Below are positions 27,401-42,400 of a stretch of DNA of 64,000 nucleotides, one piece after another. Position 1 is the stretch's first letter. Every line of letters begins with the position of its first letter. The DNA lies in NCBI GenBank assembly GCA_903813345.2, contig CAIIXF020000006.1, positions 6,748,989 through 6,812,988 of the forward strand. Direction: 5' to 3'. Origin of the DNA: Owenia fusiformis (taxonomy: Eukaryota > Annelida > Polychaeta > Sabellida > Oweniidae). Below the pieces are notes generated by a model, which had not been told where the DNA came from, made no database searches, and saw only the letters and a program-made list of their open reading frames with translations. Both the position numbers and the translations under genes were made by a program.

Positions 27401-30400
27401 TTTTCTGAATTTTAATTGCATTTTGCTCATTGTTAACTCCTACATTTTCACCCTTGTATTTTGGTATGTCTTCCCTTTCTTGGCCCATACCTGCTATTCC
27501 AGAATCATGGGCCTCCATTCTAAATCCTAATGGATTCATGTGTCTAAAATGTCCAGCCGAAGTGTCTGAATGTTGTCTCCTGTGTCCACGTCTCAAGCGT
27601 CTCACTTGACTATGTTCCATTGTGTCCTGGTTACCATGGTTACCACTCACAATTCCAATATTTTCCATATGTAAATTATTGTAATTATTTCCACCTAGAA
27701 GACCAATGGTTGATGACACGGAATGATTGCTTACATCAGAGCGCTGTCTGCGGTGACCATTACTATAAAATCGAGTTGGTAGATGGGTTAGGGATCCCAT
27801 ACTTCCATGACTACCATCAGAAAATTGTCTTCTGTGAGAATAACGGAATGGTAAGTTTGTTAGAGACTGCTGAGAAATGTTACTGACATTAGAAATATTT
27901 CGTCGATGGCGATTTGATGGGGCACGTGGCTCCCCCTTGTCTAGCGAGTACTGCTCTAAGGATTTTAATTCTGCTTCTTTTTCACGCTCCTCCTCCAAGG
28001 TGGAAGATTGGTCATTGACCTTGAGGAAAACCTCCTCCAAGGTCGTATCCATGACACCAAAACTGCTCAGATGTAACTCATCCAAAGACTTCTCAAGGCC
28101 AGTGAATAGTTTTTCAAAGTGTCCTTTCTTAGCCTCCTGAAAAAGAAATGTGAAGTTTTAGGTGTTAAAGTTTTCAAAAAATTTACATTGTTTACATTCA
28201 TAAAAGATTAATTTGAAGGGTTGTAACTTGTAAGATATTAGCATAAATATATATACACATACCTGGAATGGCAAGACATAGTGCAGCTCCTGCTGTGTTT
28301 CTGATTGTAAGTAGGCACTCTGCATGTGTTTGTTGATGAATGTAGTTACAGCACTAGAGTCACATTCTGTATCCAATGAATGTACAGGAGCACTGTCTCT
28401 CTCAAATACAAATTCACTGCCTTCTCCTTGAACAAAAGTGAAAATGTATTGTAGATTCAAATGCTTATGGATGTACTATCTGTCCCAAGTCATATTCTAT
28501 AGGAAGTAAATGTACTTAAGTACTGGAGCACCATCTCTCCTAAACACAAACTTATTATCATCATCTAAAATAGATTTACAAGACAGGGACTCCAATAGTT
28601 TTTGATACTCTGCAAAAAGATTGGATTCTTTTCATAATTATGTTAAATTGTTCACAGTGGCTAGTATTTTATGTTATGAATGTCTAATTAAATACCTTCT
28701 TCATCAATTTGCACCATCTTCTTCACCAGGATGAGGTGATAACCGTCTCCATATGAATTCTTCAAAAATATTGGTGAGCCGCAACACTTCAGTTGACCAC
28801 TAGAGATGATAGCGATACGGTCCCCAAGTAGATCAGCCTCATCCATGTGGTGAGTGGACAATAGAATAGTACGTCCTAAAACATGTAAATAATATCTAAA
28901 AGCGAATTGCCCAATGTATTTTTTATGACATAAACATCTTTCCATGTAATAAATTTAAAGAAACATGTAAAACATAAAATTTCACTGAAGGTTAATTTTA
29001 GTTCATGAAAAAATCATGAATTACCCATTACAATTCCCATTAAGTTTTTATTTTATCAATAAACGTTTCAAGTAAACGCTTTAAATTTAAAAATGAAAAT
29101 GTAACTCCTCCCTAATTACCTTTCTTGTATTTCAACAAAAGATCCCAGATAGCTCTACGGGCATAAGGATCCACCCCTGCAGTGGGCTCATCTAATATCA
29201 CCGTCCTGGATCCGGCAACAAACGCTATAGCAACTGATAACTTCCTCTGCATGCCACCTGAGAGGTTCTCAACATTGGTCTTGCGTTTATCAGGAAGTCC
29301 TACATCTGCTATGATGGAGTCCATCTCTCGGTTGATGTCTTTGGTCTTCATGTCTTTCAGCCTGGCATAGAACCACAGATGTTCCTCAACAGTCAATCTG
29401 AAAAGTTAGAACAAAGACAGGTTAATAAGGAGATTTAGGATATATTGAAAAAATACAAGTCAAGAATTGCGAGGTCTAAAGGGTAAGATGCCATATTTGG
29501 ATTGAGATTGCCAGGGGTAGAGCTAGAAATAGCGAAGTATTAACAGAAATAGAGTAATTCAATAATTTAGATAAAATACTAGATGAAAATCATAAAACAA
29601 ATATTTCATTGAACTCAAGCTCTTACTTGTCAAACAATACATTATGCTGTGGACACATTCCAAGACTTTTACGAATTTCTTCCATCTCAGTACGAATGTC
29701 CTTGCCATATATGGTCGCATATCCACTGGTTGGCGGGAATAATCCAGTTATGATTGACCTAAAAAAGATTATATACTACACAGTTAAAAAACTTAAAAAT
29801 CAAAGTGATCAGAAATACTATGTTTGTTAAATTCAACTCAATGATTTGTGCGTAAATCTTACATTATGATTTCCCTATACAGGCTATTTTCTCTTTATTT
29901 CAAGCTGAACAGGTGAATGGTTATGCCGGATTTTTTATGACAAGATCTTAATTATGTGATGCAATTCAAACAATTTGCACTTCTCAATTAATTTATAAAC
30001 CAAAAGGTTTGCTAACATTGTGGTTGTTTTCCCTGCTCCATTGTGCCCAAGGAAAGAGGTTATCTGGTCTTCATAAAGATTCAAACTCAGCTTGTTCACA
30101 GCTTGTTTCCCATTCTTATACACTTTAGAAAGGTTGTCAATCTCCAATCCCAATTGCAGGTGTGTGGGCTCTGACTCCATATATATCTCATTATGTTGTT
30201 GATTGACAGCACATGCCTGGTCCTCCTCCATGACTGACAAGTTCCTCCGCCCTTTGAGACAGTTTCTCCAACTACATTGCTCCGCCTCTGTCTGCACATG
30301 GCCACACCAGTAGGAACGCAGAAAAGGAAAGTACCATGGTTTTGGTAGACCATATGATCCTATAAATTATAACGCATACAGCAAATCCAATAACATTATT

Positions 30401-33400
30401 TTACTTCTAGTCAACTTTCAGCAATCTTGATATCCTCTTAATAAAGACCTCGGACCGAACTTGCTTGGAAATTATGAATTATTAGGTTTTTCTGTGTACA
30501 TGTATTTACAAAAACTAAATGAAAATCCTCAGCAATAAAATATCATCTAGATTAAGGGGTTCTAAATTACAATAATCCATGATCATTTTCCAAAAAGTTT
30601 TCTCTGCTTTTTCTTAAATGCTGGCAAGACTGTTTTTCATATGTTAAACAAAGCCTCAAATTCCATTTGCCTACTTACCTGGGTGAACATGTTCTATATA
30701 CCAGACTAGTATGAAATATAGAATACAGTCAAACATCATCATCAGACACACAGACAGCAGATTGTACTGATCATTTTCCACAGGGGAGATATAGATATTA
30801 TTCCACTGTACACCTGAAAATAACAATTAAACAGCATTTTAAACAAAAATCAGAGATTATTAGACCAAGGAAAATCATTTTGGTCTGGGCATTAGTGAAG
30901 ACCAGGGCATTTTAGTATTAAGGTCTGTGTCAGGGATTCTTAGATGTAGTTTCTTGTTCAAGTGATCATTTCTTTACACAATGGGAGACGTAGAATATTA
31001 TTTACATATATTGTAAGGTTTAGTTTTTTGAGTAAAGTCAAATCTAAGATACTGAATTGGGTGCTATTGTTTCCTCAGGGAAAGAGCCTATACATTCTAT
31101 TGAAACACCCCTCCCCTCTTAGAGATTGAGGACTCTCATCCATGTATAACAGTATCTCATTCTCACTACATAATTACCTATGCCTTCAATCTCATAGTAC
31201 GCAAAGTATTTTGAGCCAAGTCCAAAAGCTGTGGTTGACATAAGGGAGGCTATAGACTTGGCCCATGCAGCAATCCTGTCCCCTGCAGCCTCCTCACGAA
31301 TCGCTACATACATATATGGTACATATGTGAGGAAGTAGATGATACCTGCACAAGCAGCTGCTAACTTTGCCTTGGAGTAGCACACACTAACTAGAAATCT
31401 GAAATAAACATTCTGCGTTTACTCTAGTTTATTCATTCTTGAAGAAGACAAATAGGAAAGCCGAACAGATCTGCTTTGATCTCATAATTGTTGCTACTTT
31501 ATGACAGATAAAATTTCTTAACCTGTATTCAAAAGTAATAATACATTAATTTTTAAGGACATCTGAATTCAAATGGTTTTATAAGGGCATAATAATTTGA
31601 AACATGCTAATTAATTCACTTACGAGAATGCAATGGTTGCCACGGCAAACATCTCAAGGACAAGAAAGATGATGAGAGGGTTGCTGTAACTAAGGACATT
31701 GCCATACTTCAACATGGCTGTCAGTATTGCCATGGTTACAGACATCTGGAGGAATGATGTCATAAACCAAGCCACCCAATGAACAGAGTTGTTCAATCCC
31801 ATCATTTTCATCACCTAAAGTAAAAATAAAAATGCCTCTAAATTATTATTTGGAAAAGGTCCCGAGTACATGTTTTTGGCAAAGTTACTCATTTAACTTG
31901 GATCTCCTTACCTTAAAACTAATAACTACATACAAAAACTCTAAATTAATGGGCAAACTAAACTGTTACACTTTTTTACATATAAGACAACCCCTACTCG
32001 TCAAAGAAGTAGAGAGGTACAGATTAGTCAAGAGACCACATAGCTTTTCTTCATAAAACAAAAATATCAAATTAAAGATACTTTCAAACTCACCTCCTTG
32101 AGTCTCTGTTCTTTCTCATAAACAACACTTTGTACCAGCATGGCAACAGTGTACACCCAGGATATGGTCAGACATAAAGGCATCACATGTTCAATCATGA
32201 ACAAGAACCTGAAAGGATAAATTGATTCAATGTGAGAACATTAATGCAGGAAATGCTTCAAGTGGAAACTCCTACTACTACATGTACTACTAATACAATA
32301 ATAAGTTCATGGTTGGAAATACATGTACTGGCTAATGGACTTTGCATTAAGATCTAAATGAAAACATGTCTTTGTTAATCTCTCTGGACATATGCTCTGA
32401 TCTTGAGGGATCCATTTGTTCTATTTCATCACTCATCATATGAGTACTCATTTAGTAATAAAACATGCAATAAATCATTTAGTACTAATATTTACTTATG
32501 AGTACTTAATTAGCTAGAATATTTATTCAACAGGGTAACTTACTCGTCATTCATGTAACATGGATATGGATAAACTTGTATATATGCCCCAGGTTCTGTG
32601 ATGTCATGTCCTACAAACTCTGCGATAATTGCCCGCTCAATAATATCCTGAATCCAGACGAAACCAAAATAGTAATAACTGAAGCCCCAATCTTTTGGCC
32701 CTGGGTACCAGTACTTTGGTCGAATGAGTTTAGTGCTTTCAGTGAATGACGCATTTTGCCTGATCTTATATGTGACATGCGGCGGAAGGCTTCCATCTTC
32801 TTTAGTTTCAAACACAAGACCTAAAATTAAAACAATCAAGCAATAATATTGTATATCCTACAAAAAAATATTTTGAGAGAAATATAAACTTTGGATGATT
32901 TGAATGCAACGTGGTACTGTGTCAATAAGGTAATTCAATCTGTAGATTTGTCAAACCATTTAGCATAAAAAGGTGAATAAACCAATTCTAAATAAATTCT
33001 AAATAACTCACTGGCCAGTACAGTTTCATTGTTATGATATGCCTCGTTGAGAACATAATACACCAGCTCCTCCTCTGTGGCGAAACCTCTGAAGATATTG
33101 AAGCTGATGCCAGATACCATGTCCCTCCAGGCGCATGCAGCATTGTCAACAATGTCAAGTTGGTGGAGGAATGTTTTCTGGTCGTAGATCGTTACATTCT
33201 GTGCAAAGTTGGTGATGTCTGGGTTGGCAAAGTTGGTGAAGAAATCTGGGAGATTTTTCATCTGGTCTTGCATCTGAATTAATAATCAACTTTATAATTG
33301 AAAACATTTTCTTGATCAACAGCATAATATAGTAATCTAATCTTATCAGCTAAAAAAATATTTCAGTCTAAATCTTTTCACTAGTTCCCACAAAATCATG

Positions 33401-36400
33401 TACAAGGTGAACGAAAAAGAGAAGTTTTAGATACAGCATGGTTCATAATTAGAGGTTATGTCACTATCGTGGCATATATGCCCGAGGTCTCAGTGATATA
33501 TGGCCCGACCTTGGGAGGGACATTGATCTCTGAGAACCGAGGGCATATGTGCAACGATAGTAACATAAACGATTTATAACATACCTATAATGATGTAGAC
33601 TGGTCAGAGAGTACCATTTTCTTAAAGAATTGACAAACAAATGGTTTGAAAATGATTGAAATGAGTTTAGAAAAATTGCTCGCGCAGTTTTATCTTCGAT
33701 TGATTGGTTATGACGTCAGCGCCTTGACCAATCAGAAAGTTAGCGGGCGCGGGCTTTTCAAAACTTATATTGGCCCGCCGTCTTGTGTACACTTTGCACT
33801 GTACATCATCATAGGTATGTTATAATATAGCATCTGTTTTACTATAATCTGTTTTTGGCCTCATCAATGTTATCAAATGCTGAAATATGTTTTGTCATCA
33901 GGTCTACTTTAGTATAATTGATTTAGAGTCCAAAATCAAAATGTTTTGATTGTTACCTTTTTCATTTGCTTCAAATTCCTTGCTGTTGAGTTCAGAAGAA
34001 GATATGTGCGCAATCTAGAAGACACATTCAACCATTCCTCAGCATACTGACTGATAGTATCCACCAGAGCAAACGATTCATTGGCCTGGAAATCAATAGA
34101 AAAACAATTGTTTATTATATACACAGTATATATACAGTCAGGATGAAGTAGGAGTTCCATTTAGAAGACACATTCAACCATTCCTCAGCATACTGACTGA
34201 TAGTGTCCACCAGAGCAAATGATTCATTAGCCTAGACAACAAAACAACACTAGTTTGTTATTGTAAAATTATTATTTGTATTTATTTTATATGTCATTGT
34301 ATATAAGTATAATTCATGAGAATGTATTTGAGCAACCATTCCTCAGCATGCATTTAACAATGCTTATTTGTTATTGTGCATAAGCACTGGCTGCCATGAG
34401 AATTGTACCTCAAACAGAAATCTCAGTTGTAAGCTTTACTGATTATATCATAAAAAAGTTCCTCACTCATTGTTAGTAGAGACCACAGACTCCAACTGGC
34501 ATGGCATGAAATTGTTTTCATATGAAATTACCAACGCCCCATACCCACTTCTGTTGTCCTCATTCTTACTTACCTTAGTCATAACTGAGCTCACAGCTGT
34601 TGTGTTAGGGGCATACAGGACCTTGGGATTGCTATACAACACATGGACTAAGATTCCAACATCTCTCTGTTGTTTCGAAGACAAACCCATATCCTCTACA
34701 AAAGATAATATTACTATTGATCAAGATTATGAGACACATTTGATGGACAAGGTTTTGACTTCAATTTAAAGAATTGGTGCCATAGGACTCAATACTTTGT
34801 TAGTGATTCGATGAAAAAGGTTCTTGTATGTTAGCCTTAAATTGAAGCTGACAGGTCAAGTTATAAGGCTATCATACAACAAGTAAATACATTATTGAAA
34901 ACAATCACATTCCATTGAGTTGTGTGCATGAATTCTTTTCCCATAAAGCAAACATTTTGAACAATACTTATTGAAATTCAACCAGAAACTTTTTCGCAAG
35001 GTAAACTCAGGGAATATTTCGACATCAATCAAAAGGAACTCCTTATATTCACATAAGACATCATATAAGACCCGCATAAGTATCTACCATTTGGCTAACT
35101 AATTGATAACATTTGAACAGATTTTCACGCAAGCTTGTGCTTCTCTCATTAAAATTTTCTTAACATTATTTTATTAATTAAACCATGCTCTGTCGTTATA
35201 TATGGTATGGGTATACAATGCAATGTGGCCTTAGCCCTTTATTGGCCAAAAAGTGATGTAGCAAGCTAGCAATGTGTGAATCATTGTTTCTGAATTAAAA
35301 ATCTGCATAAATTTTATAAGGAAAAATACAAACACAATAAAATCTTATATCATTGTATTATGAGCACAACTAAATGTTTATTTTGTACATTTTTCATATA
35401 TTTTTCTAATCTATTATGTTTTATAAGTATTCAAAAAAATTTTTTTTGATATATCTGACTTGATGAAGATATGTGCTTACACAAATATGTTTTACTGTGC
35501 TTATGTATCACTTTATATAACAAAATACTGATTTGAATTAAAGGTGTAAGCCTGACTCAACAATGAATTGAAATGGATGATCATCAAGAACAATAAAATG
35601 AGAAAAAATATAAACACATGAACTTGAACCACATGTGAAATTCAAAAAGGAAAATTGTCTTTATAGCTTAAATCAACATGCCATATTGCATCAAAGTTAT
35701 TGTTTTAATACCAATTTGGAAATGAGTTTGCTGCAACTTATACTGACATAAAGAATCCACCTCTCATATCAATATATAGGGGTTATGCACTGGGAGGTTT
35801 TGGATACAGAGAATATCCCGAGGGATATACAATATATCTTCCCGAGGGACCGAAGGGACCAAGGGAAGATATATTGTATATCCCAAGGGATATTTCCTGT
35901 ATCCAAACCGACCGTGCATAACTGTTGTATTCCATACCTGATGAGGTTTGAAATAATAAGCATGTATCCCATATGCTCTGGTGTGTTTACTTGCAAAATA
36001 TGTTATTTTTTTCAAAAAAATTTTCACATTTTTTTGCATAATTTTTTTTTCAGAATTTTTTTTCAAAACTTTTTTCAAAATTTTTTTCAAAAATCTTTAC
36101 ATAATTTTTTCCACAATTTTTTTTCAAATTTTTATCAAATTTTTTTCCCGAATTTATAAAAAATTTTCAAAAATTTTTTTTGAGCGGGACATACGATTTA
36201 TATGTCCCGGAGCTCCGTTGGAGCGGAATAACAAAAAATATCTGCCCGGATATGGAATATATTCCCGGTTGATATGTCCCTGAAACCTCATCAGGTATGG
36301 AATACAATAGAGAATGTGTCATTTCTGAAAGCATACTTGGGACAAAGAATGAGTATATTTTGAAAATGCTTATAGAAATGCACCCCTGGCTATGCTGGTT

Positions 36401-39400
36401 CAAAACAAGAGAACACAATATCAATGAAAAGTAATATTTTTTGCTGATTAATAAAGTAAAATTCACTGAATCTTTCTGCATTAAGTCTTGCCCCTCCCAC
36501 TAGCGATTCAACTTCTTCCACATGTGCTAAAGACAGAAGCTGTTGATGCAAGGCATTTACCAATGAATAAGCCAATATTCTACACAATGTAGTGCTCAAA
36601 AATGAGATTGTCCCTTGGCCTGAGTGAGACAGAATAAACTGCAATATAAATATGTCATCTGAGGTAAGGCATGAAATGAGCATATTTTTAGCAGCTACAG
36701 TGTACTACATTCACCACCATTACTGACAACTGAGCTTTACACCAATACCGATGACAACTGTACTATGGTAACAGGTAACTGTCTATTGTGTGATGTAACA
36801 AATTAAAACAGATATGTAGTTGTAGCTTTCACTCAGCTCCATTGGTTGAATGCAGTGAAGATCGAGTGTGTGAAGATGTAATTGATCGATGAGTGTAATT
36901 TAATGTGATATATATTCAATGAGAAATGCAGAAATGAGACATCCTTCAAGATCAGTCCTTCACTGCTTTCATAGCAGATCAATGTAATGCAATGAATTAC
37001 TCTTGGGCCAAGGATGAAATGAGAGATTTATTGAATCTTTTTGTCATTTATTCAATAAGTTACTAACTGTTGCATGTGATCATGCAAAATGCCTAGAACA
37101 AAATTGTGAAAATAATAATAAGAGTGTTATTATTGATAAAATGAATACCAAATACTCCTTTGAAAGAAACAATAACAATATTCATATATAAAGTAAAACA
37201 CTTTTTGTAATATGTCATTAAATATTTATCACTTAATCGATTACTGAATGATATGAAATATTCACATGTACAGATAACAAAAAATTCAATAGAAAATAGA
37301 GTAACTTAATAATTGATAATCATGATTTCGTTATTAGTCTTATAAAATGATCCTTTACTTTCAAAAATACAGATTTATGATAAGTTCTACTGCAACTTAA
37401 TATGGCAAACACATTGTACTCACTTAGGTTTAAGGTGTCTGAATACATGTATTCATCCATTTTTTCAGGTGTTATTGTATTTGGGTTACCACAGACAGTA
37501 TCCTGCATAGCAAACCACAGTTGGAGAAGACCTGCATATTTACTAGGCTTCCTATCTATTTTCTCCTGACCCCCACTCTGCAAATAACAGTGTATCAAAT
37601 ACTAAATACATGTGCACTGTATATCCGACACTTCGGTCGAAAACTTGTTATCTCCTATATACTTATATGTTAAAACCTTGCTTTATGAACCCATCATCTT
37701 ATTTCTCTTTTAACAGATAAATATTTGAAGTACATATAATAATAACAATTTATTTCATGATCATGGAGAACAAATGCTTGATGTTCAAGCAAATGATGAC
37801 TTTATAAAATCCTTGATGTTCAAGCAAATGATGACTTTAAAATAAGTATACTTCACCTCTTCTATTTTCCCGTTATCTTCTGTCGAAGGCTCGGTCGTGC
37901 CTGGTGAGATGGTGCTGCTGCTAGTATTTAGAGTGCTGTTGCCCTCTTTGTCGCCATGACAACCATTTGCAGGGAGATTAGCCGCAAGAGCGCTCAACTC
38001 TATCATATTACGCTCAAACAATGCAAAGTTTTTCAACTGAAACAGAACAATGTAAAAGTAGGTCAATGTTTGAACTTCAATAAAAAACTATTTCCCTTTT
38101 TCTTGAAGGAACAAGTGACTTCCTTGTTTTATGTAAAATATGATTTAAAGTCACCCAGTCTCTAACTCACATCCTAAAATACAATGTGTAACAAAACTAA
38201 AAGTTTGGAAAAACATAATTTGCTGTTTCAAAAAAACTAACATCTAAAATTTCAATAACAAGTAAGAACATATCTATATCACATATCTAAAAATATTTGC
38301 ATCACTCTAAAATCGAGTACGAAGATCAATCTTTAAATATTTCACAACAGTACACAAGAAAGGTAGTAGAATTGCCCAGACTTTTGAATTGTCTGCAAAG
38401 CATAAGCTAGAGAGGCCTTTCGCTGACACACAGAAGTGGTTTTCTTGAAAATAATTTTTTGATGACTCTATCTTAAGCCCAGTGCTGTTAAAGTTCAAAA
38501 CATAGCTTAAATTATGTAGCATCTCATCGCGACCATCTTCAGTTTTAGAACAATCCAACAATCCATGTGAAATCGAATCAAGAGCTAGCATGCCACAGAG
38601 CTCACATAGGTTTTCATCATTACTCAATGGAATTGTTAATAGTTTTAAGGCTACAGTGGCAAACTTTAGCAGGCCAGGGATGACCTTTGAGTGTTTCCAA
38701 AATAGACACAGTTCTAACATCATTAGCAGTTCTGTCTTGCCTGTTTTGTATTGAATTTATAGTATGTTTTACGATGTTTTTTCCAAATTCTTAGTTGTGG
38801 AAAATACCCACTGACAGTATTCGTGTAATGAATCTAGGCTGTACATATTTAATATTCTGTGTATCTCAGGAATAAACCCCCTCTGAGAAGCGGTCGTTTC
38901 ATTTAAATCTAGTCTGATAAGAAATACTTGTTTCGCCAAATGGGTGCGCTGCAGATGCATAAGGAGTCCTATAATTTTCAACATGAGAAAGACGTTTTCC
39001 ACCCACTTTGAATAATCTTTGGAAACTGCTGGAGTAGTTTCAGAAAAAAAGTTCAAACAAAAAAGAACTTCTCAACCATATAGGAGATGTTTGTTTGTTA
39101 AACTGTTAACACTACCGGCTTTCTTGGTTCTTATAACATTTTCCACTTAACATGTGGATATTGGCTCGCCGAGTATTGGGTCATCCTTAATATTCCCATC
39201 TTGCTGTTTAGCTGCTCTTTCCTGAACTTGAATTTGGTAGATTTATACACTGCAAAAGATTCATATGCCATACCCCTTGGACGTCCATCTCCATCATGTA
39301 ACCATTTGGCAAGGGTGACTTTCTGGTCTTTGTGAATACGTTTAAATTTCCAATAGGGCTTAAGATAGTGTACAAACTTTTTAACAGGAATGTGTTTATC

Positions 39401-42400
39401 GGAAGCATTTATCGGTTATGTTGTCGTTAAGCTGAAATGTGTCAGTGAACAGGCCTCTCTGCATTTTCTCAAGAATCCCCTGCAATGATAAAGATACACA
39501 TTTCCAAGCTAAAGCTGGCTTAATTAGCAATTTATCCACCGCATAAAGGTCAATGTGAAATTATGCAAACATACATAAATGATCAGAACACAGTTCACAG
39601 TTACCATCAATAATTTGGCATAATTCCACCATATCAAGTTTGGTATTATCAATACATATATGATCAATTAAAGAGGAAGGACTTTTATTTCTAAGTAAAC
39701 ATGAAAATGAAGGCCCAGTGCAACTATCTAAAGTAGTCACAGAGCTTAACGCATTTTGATTGAGCACATTATTTAGCATTTTACTTTGAGTATTGAGGCC
39801 TTTTTCCAGACATCTTGGACCGTTAACTTGGGCATTCATATCGCCAAGTACCTAACATGGAGAAATAAGTTATGCAGTCTGATAATTGGACTAGGTGCTC
39901 CTTGAAAGAGTTTGAGGGATAATTAGCAGATGGCAAATACTCACTAAATATGTACAAGGAAGCGTTATCATTGAGTTTCAACTCAATGCCCATAATCCTG
40001 TCTGATTCAATGCTATTAAGTCGAGAAACATTAGATATTAATCATTTTTTCCATAAAGCGCAACGCCTGCCTCCTTTTCCGATTCTACATGGATTGAACG
40101 GATCAAGACTAGCATCTGATTTTGCAAAACAATCAAACTTTGCATTGATCGAATTCAAGAAATAAAGATTATCGTTGAATGGCTTATGTTCCAAAATAGC
40201 ACCAAGTCAATGTCTAAATTATGGTGCTCTGTGCAGAAGTAATCTGCAACTTATTAAATCACTTTTATGTACAAGCTTGTTTAATTGCACTCATGCATCT
40301 ACTGTGATTGTAATGCTGCTAACCTGTAATAAAAACTTCCAATGCTAGTCAAAACACCATTCGTATTCCAAGAGAACAAGTTTAGATGTGTTTTCATAAA
40401 GTGGGGCGAGAGAATGCAGAGTGTATATGTGACTAAAAACAACAGTAGAATAGTTCTATTCAGATTCCTGTTGGACCTGGTTATATCAGTAAACATCGCA
40501 GCCGATTTCTTCATGACATCACTTGTTTGAAAGCCGACAACATATGCCTTCTAGTCATCATGAGCATCAACGTTAAGCAATTTTTGAGCGAGTGTTAGTG
40601 GTATTAAGGAAGCTGATCATTGTAACTGTGATATTCTTCTCAACTAGGTATTGCTTTACCTTTGGTTCAGAAACATTCAGATCAATTCAGCGATGACGTG
40701 AGATGGCATGAAATTCATCATCACTCGACTTAACACAACAAAATAATTCTACAAATGACAAAATTGGGGTATAAGTAATATTCTATCATATTTACCTGAC
40801 TATTTCTATATTGCTAATATTATTTAACAGTACATGTATTGTTTGACAAAATAATAACCATCATCAAATAAATAAAATAGATATTAAATAATCTTACATT
40901 ATGAGCAAATTCCTTGATTCTCTGTTGAGCAGATGTCACATTCATGTCCCCAAGGTGGAACTGAAAGAAAAATTGAAAGTGAGTTGTAAGTTTATTCAGC
41001 ATGTAATGGAAATGCTTGCTCTCTATATTTCTTAAATAAATTATTAATTCTTGTTCCTTATTATATCTTTCCATAGGTCAACATTATAGAGGTCATATGA
41101 GGTTAAGGTCATGTTTGAAAGGTCAAGGTAATTGCAGATAAGAAGTGTACTAAGGGCTCTCCCATTTAAATGTGGAAGTGATTTGTCAGTTATAATCAGC
41201 ATGGCATTTCAATGTTAAAAATATGAAAACAAATTTGTTTTTTTTAGCACTGTAACTTACAATGTTGATGATGTTGTTATCTGATATGCTTGCACTGAGA
41301 TTGTTGGAGAGCTCAGTGAGCTGGGTGCTGTTTAACCCACATATGTACGCCTGACTTTTGGACTGCAAGAAGTAATACATGTGAATAGATTTTCCATACA
41401 TCTGCAAATTAGCATGCAGAAAGGTGCCACAATGTTATTACATGTTTGGGGATTTGCATTTCTGAATCGCAGATGTTAACACAAATGTTATTGCTATTTT
41501 CAGTTGCTGTTTATTTGTATATTAGATTCATAAGCATGATGAGACCTTTTGTTAAGTGGCTGTTAATTCATGAACATAATAGGTCAGGATCATATTCTAA
41601 ACAAATTTGTAATGAAATATATTTGGTAATAAATTCACTTTGACTGAATTTTAACTTCAAGTGAATTATAATAGGTGCATTCTTAAAAATACATATACAA
41701 ACATGTACTTAGAATTTACTATAATCTTACATGAAAACTCCTACCCCTCCCTCCCCCACACTTATCCCATTTTAGGTACCTACCAATGGTAAAGCATCCT
41801 CTGGTTTGGCGGGAATGAGCAGACGTCTGACTTCTATCTTATCACAGGCAACTTCATGAAGTGACTTTGGAGACAGTAGCACCATCTTTAAGAAAATAGA
41901 TAAACATTATTTAGTTGATAAACTTGATTAGTTTATAGAGATCACCTATACCCTATCGAAATCTCATCAAAACACACATATTACTTGGTGATCGGTGGTT
42001 GGTGATTGGCGGGTGGAGGTTGGTGGTTGGTGTCTGTAACAAATTCGTATAACTTCCAATAACTTCTCAATGTAAAAAAAGGTTTAAAAAAAGTCAAAGA
42101 GGTATTTTTTCAACTTGCTTCAAATCAAATCAAATCCTTCAATCATCCTTCTCAAGGTCAAAAAGGTCTTTTTTCAACCTGCTTCAAATTGACCAATTTA
42201 TTTTTTCAAAACCATCTACATGTTCTCAGAAGTTGAAATCTGACTTTAGATTGAACTCATAATATTGTGAGCAACTAGGTGGTGACATTTTGTCATGTTA
42301 ATGCCTTGTCTGTATTAATATTACATACCTTCAACATATCTACAACTTGGCTAGGAGATAATGGTCCTGATGTTCCTTTTTCTCTTAACCCTAGCAACTG

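Noticed and set aside
27620-28140. Plus-strand ORFs opposite ABCA2 exon w24
   Set aside because: Antisense shadows of the large linker exon; no independent coding features.
35764-36283. Phe- and Lys-rich ORFs on both strands
   Set aside because: They arise from the poly-T tract and palindromic arms of the two-part element.
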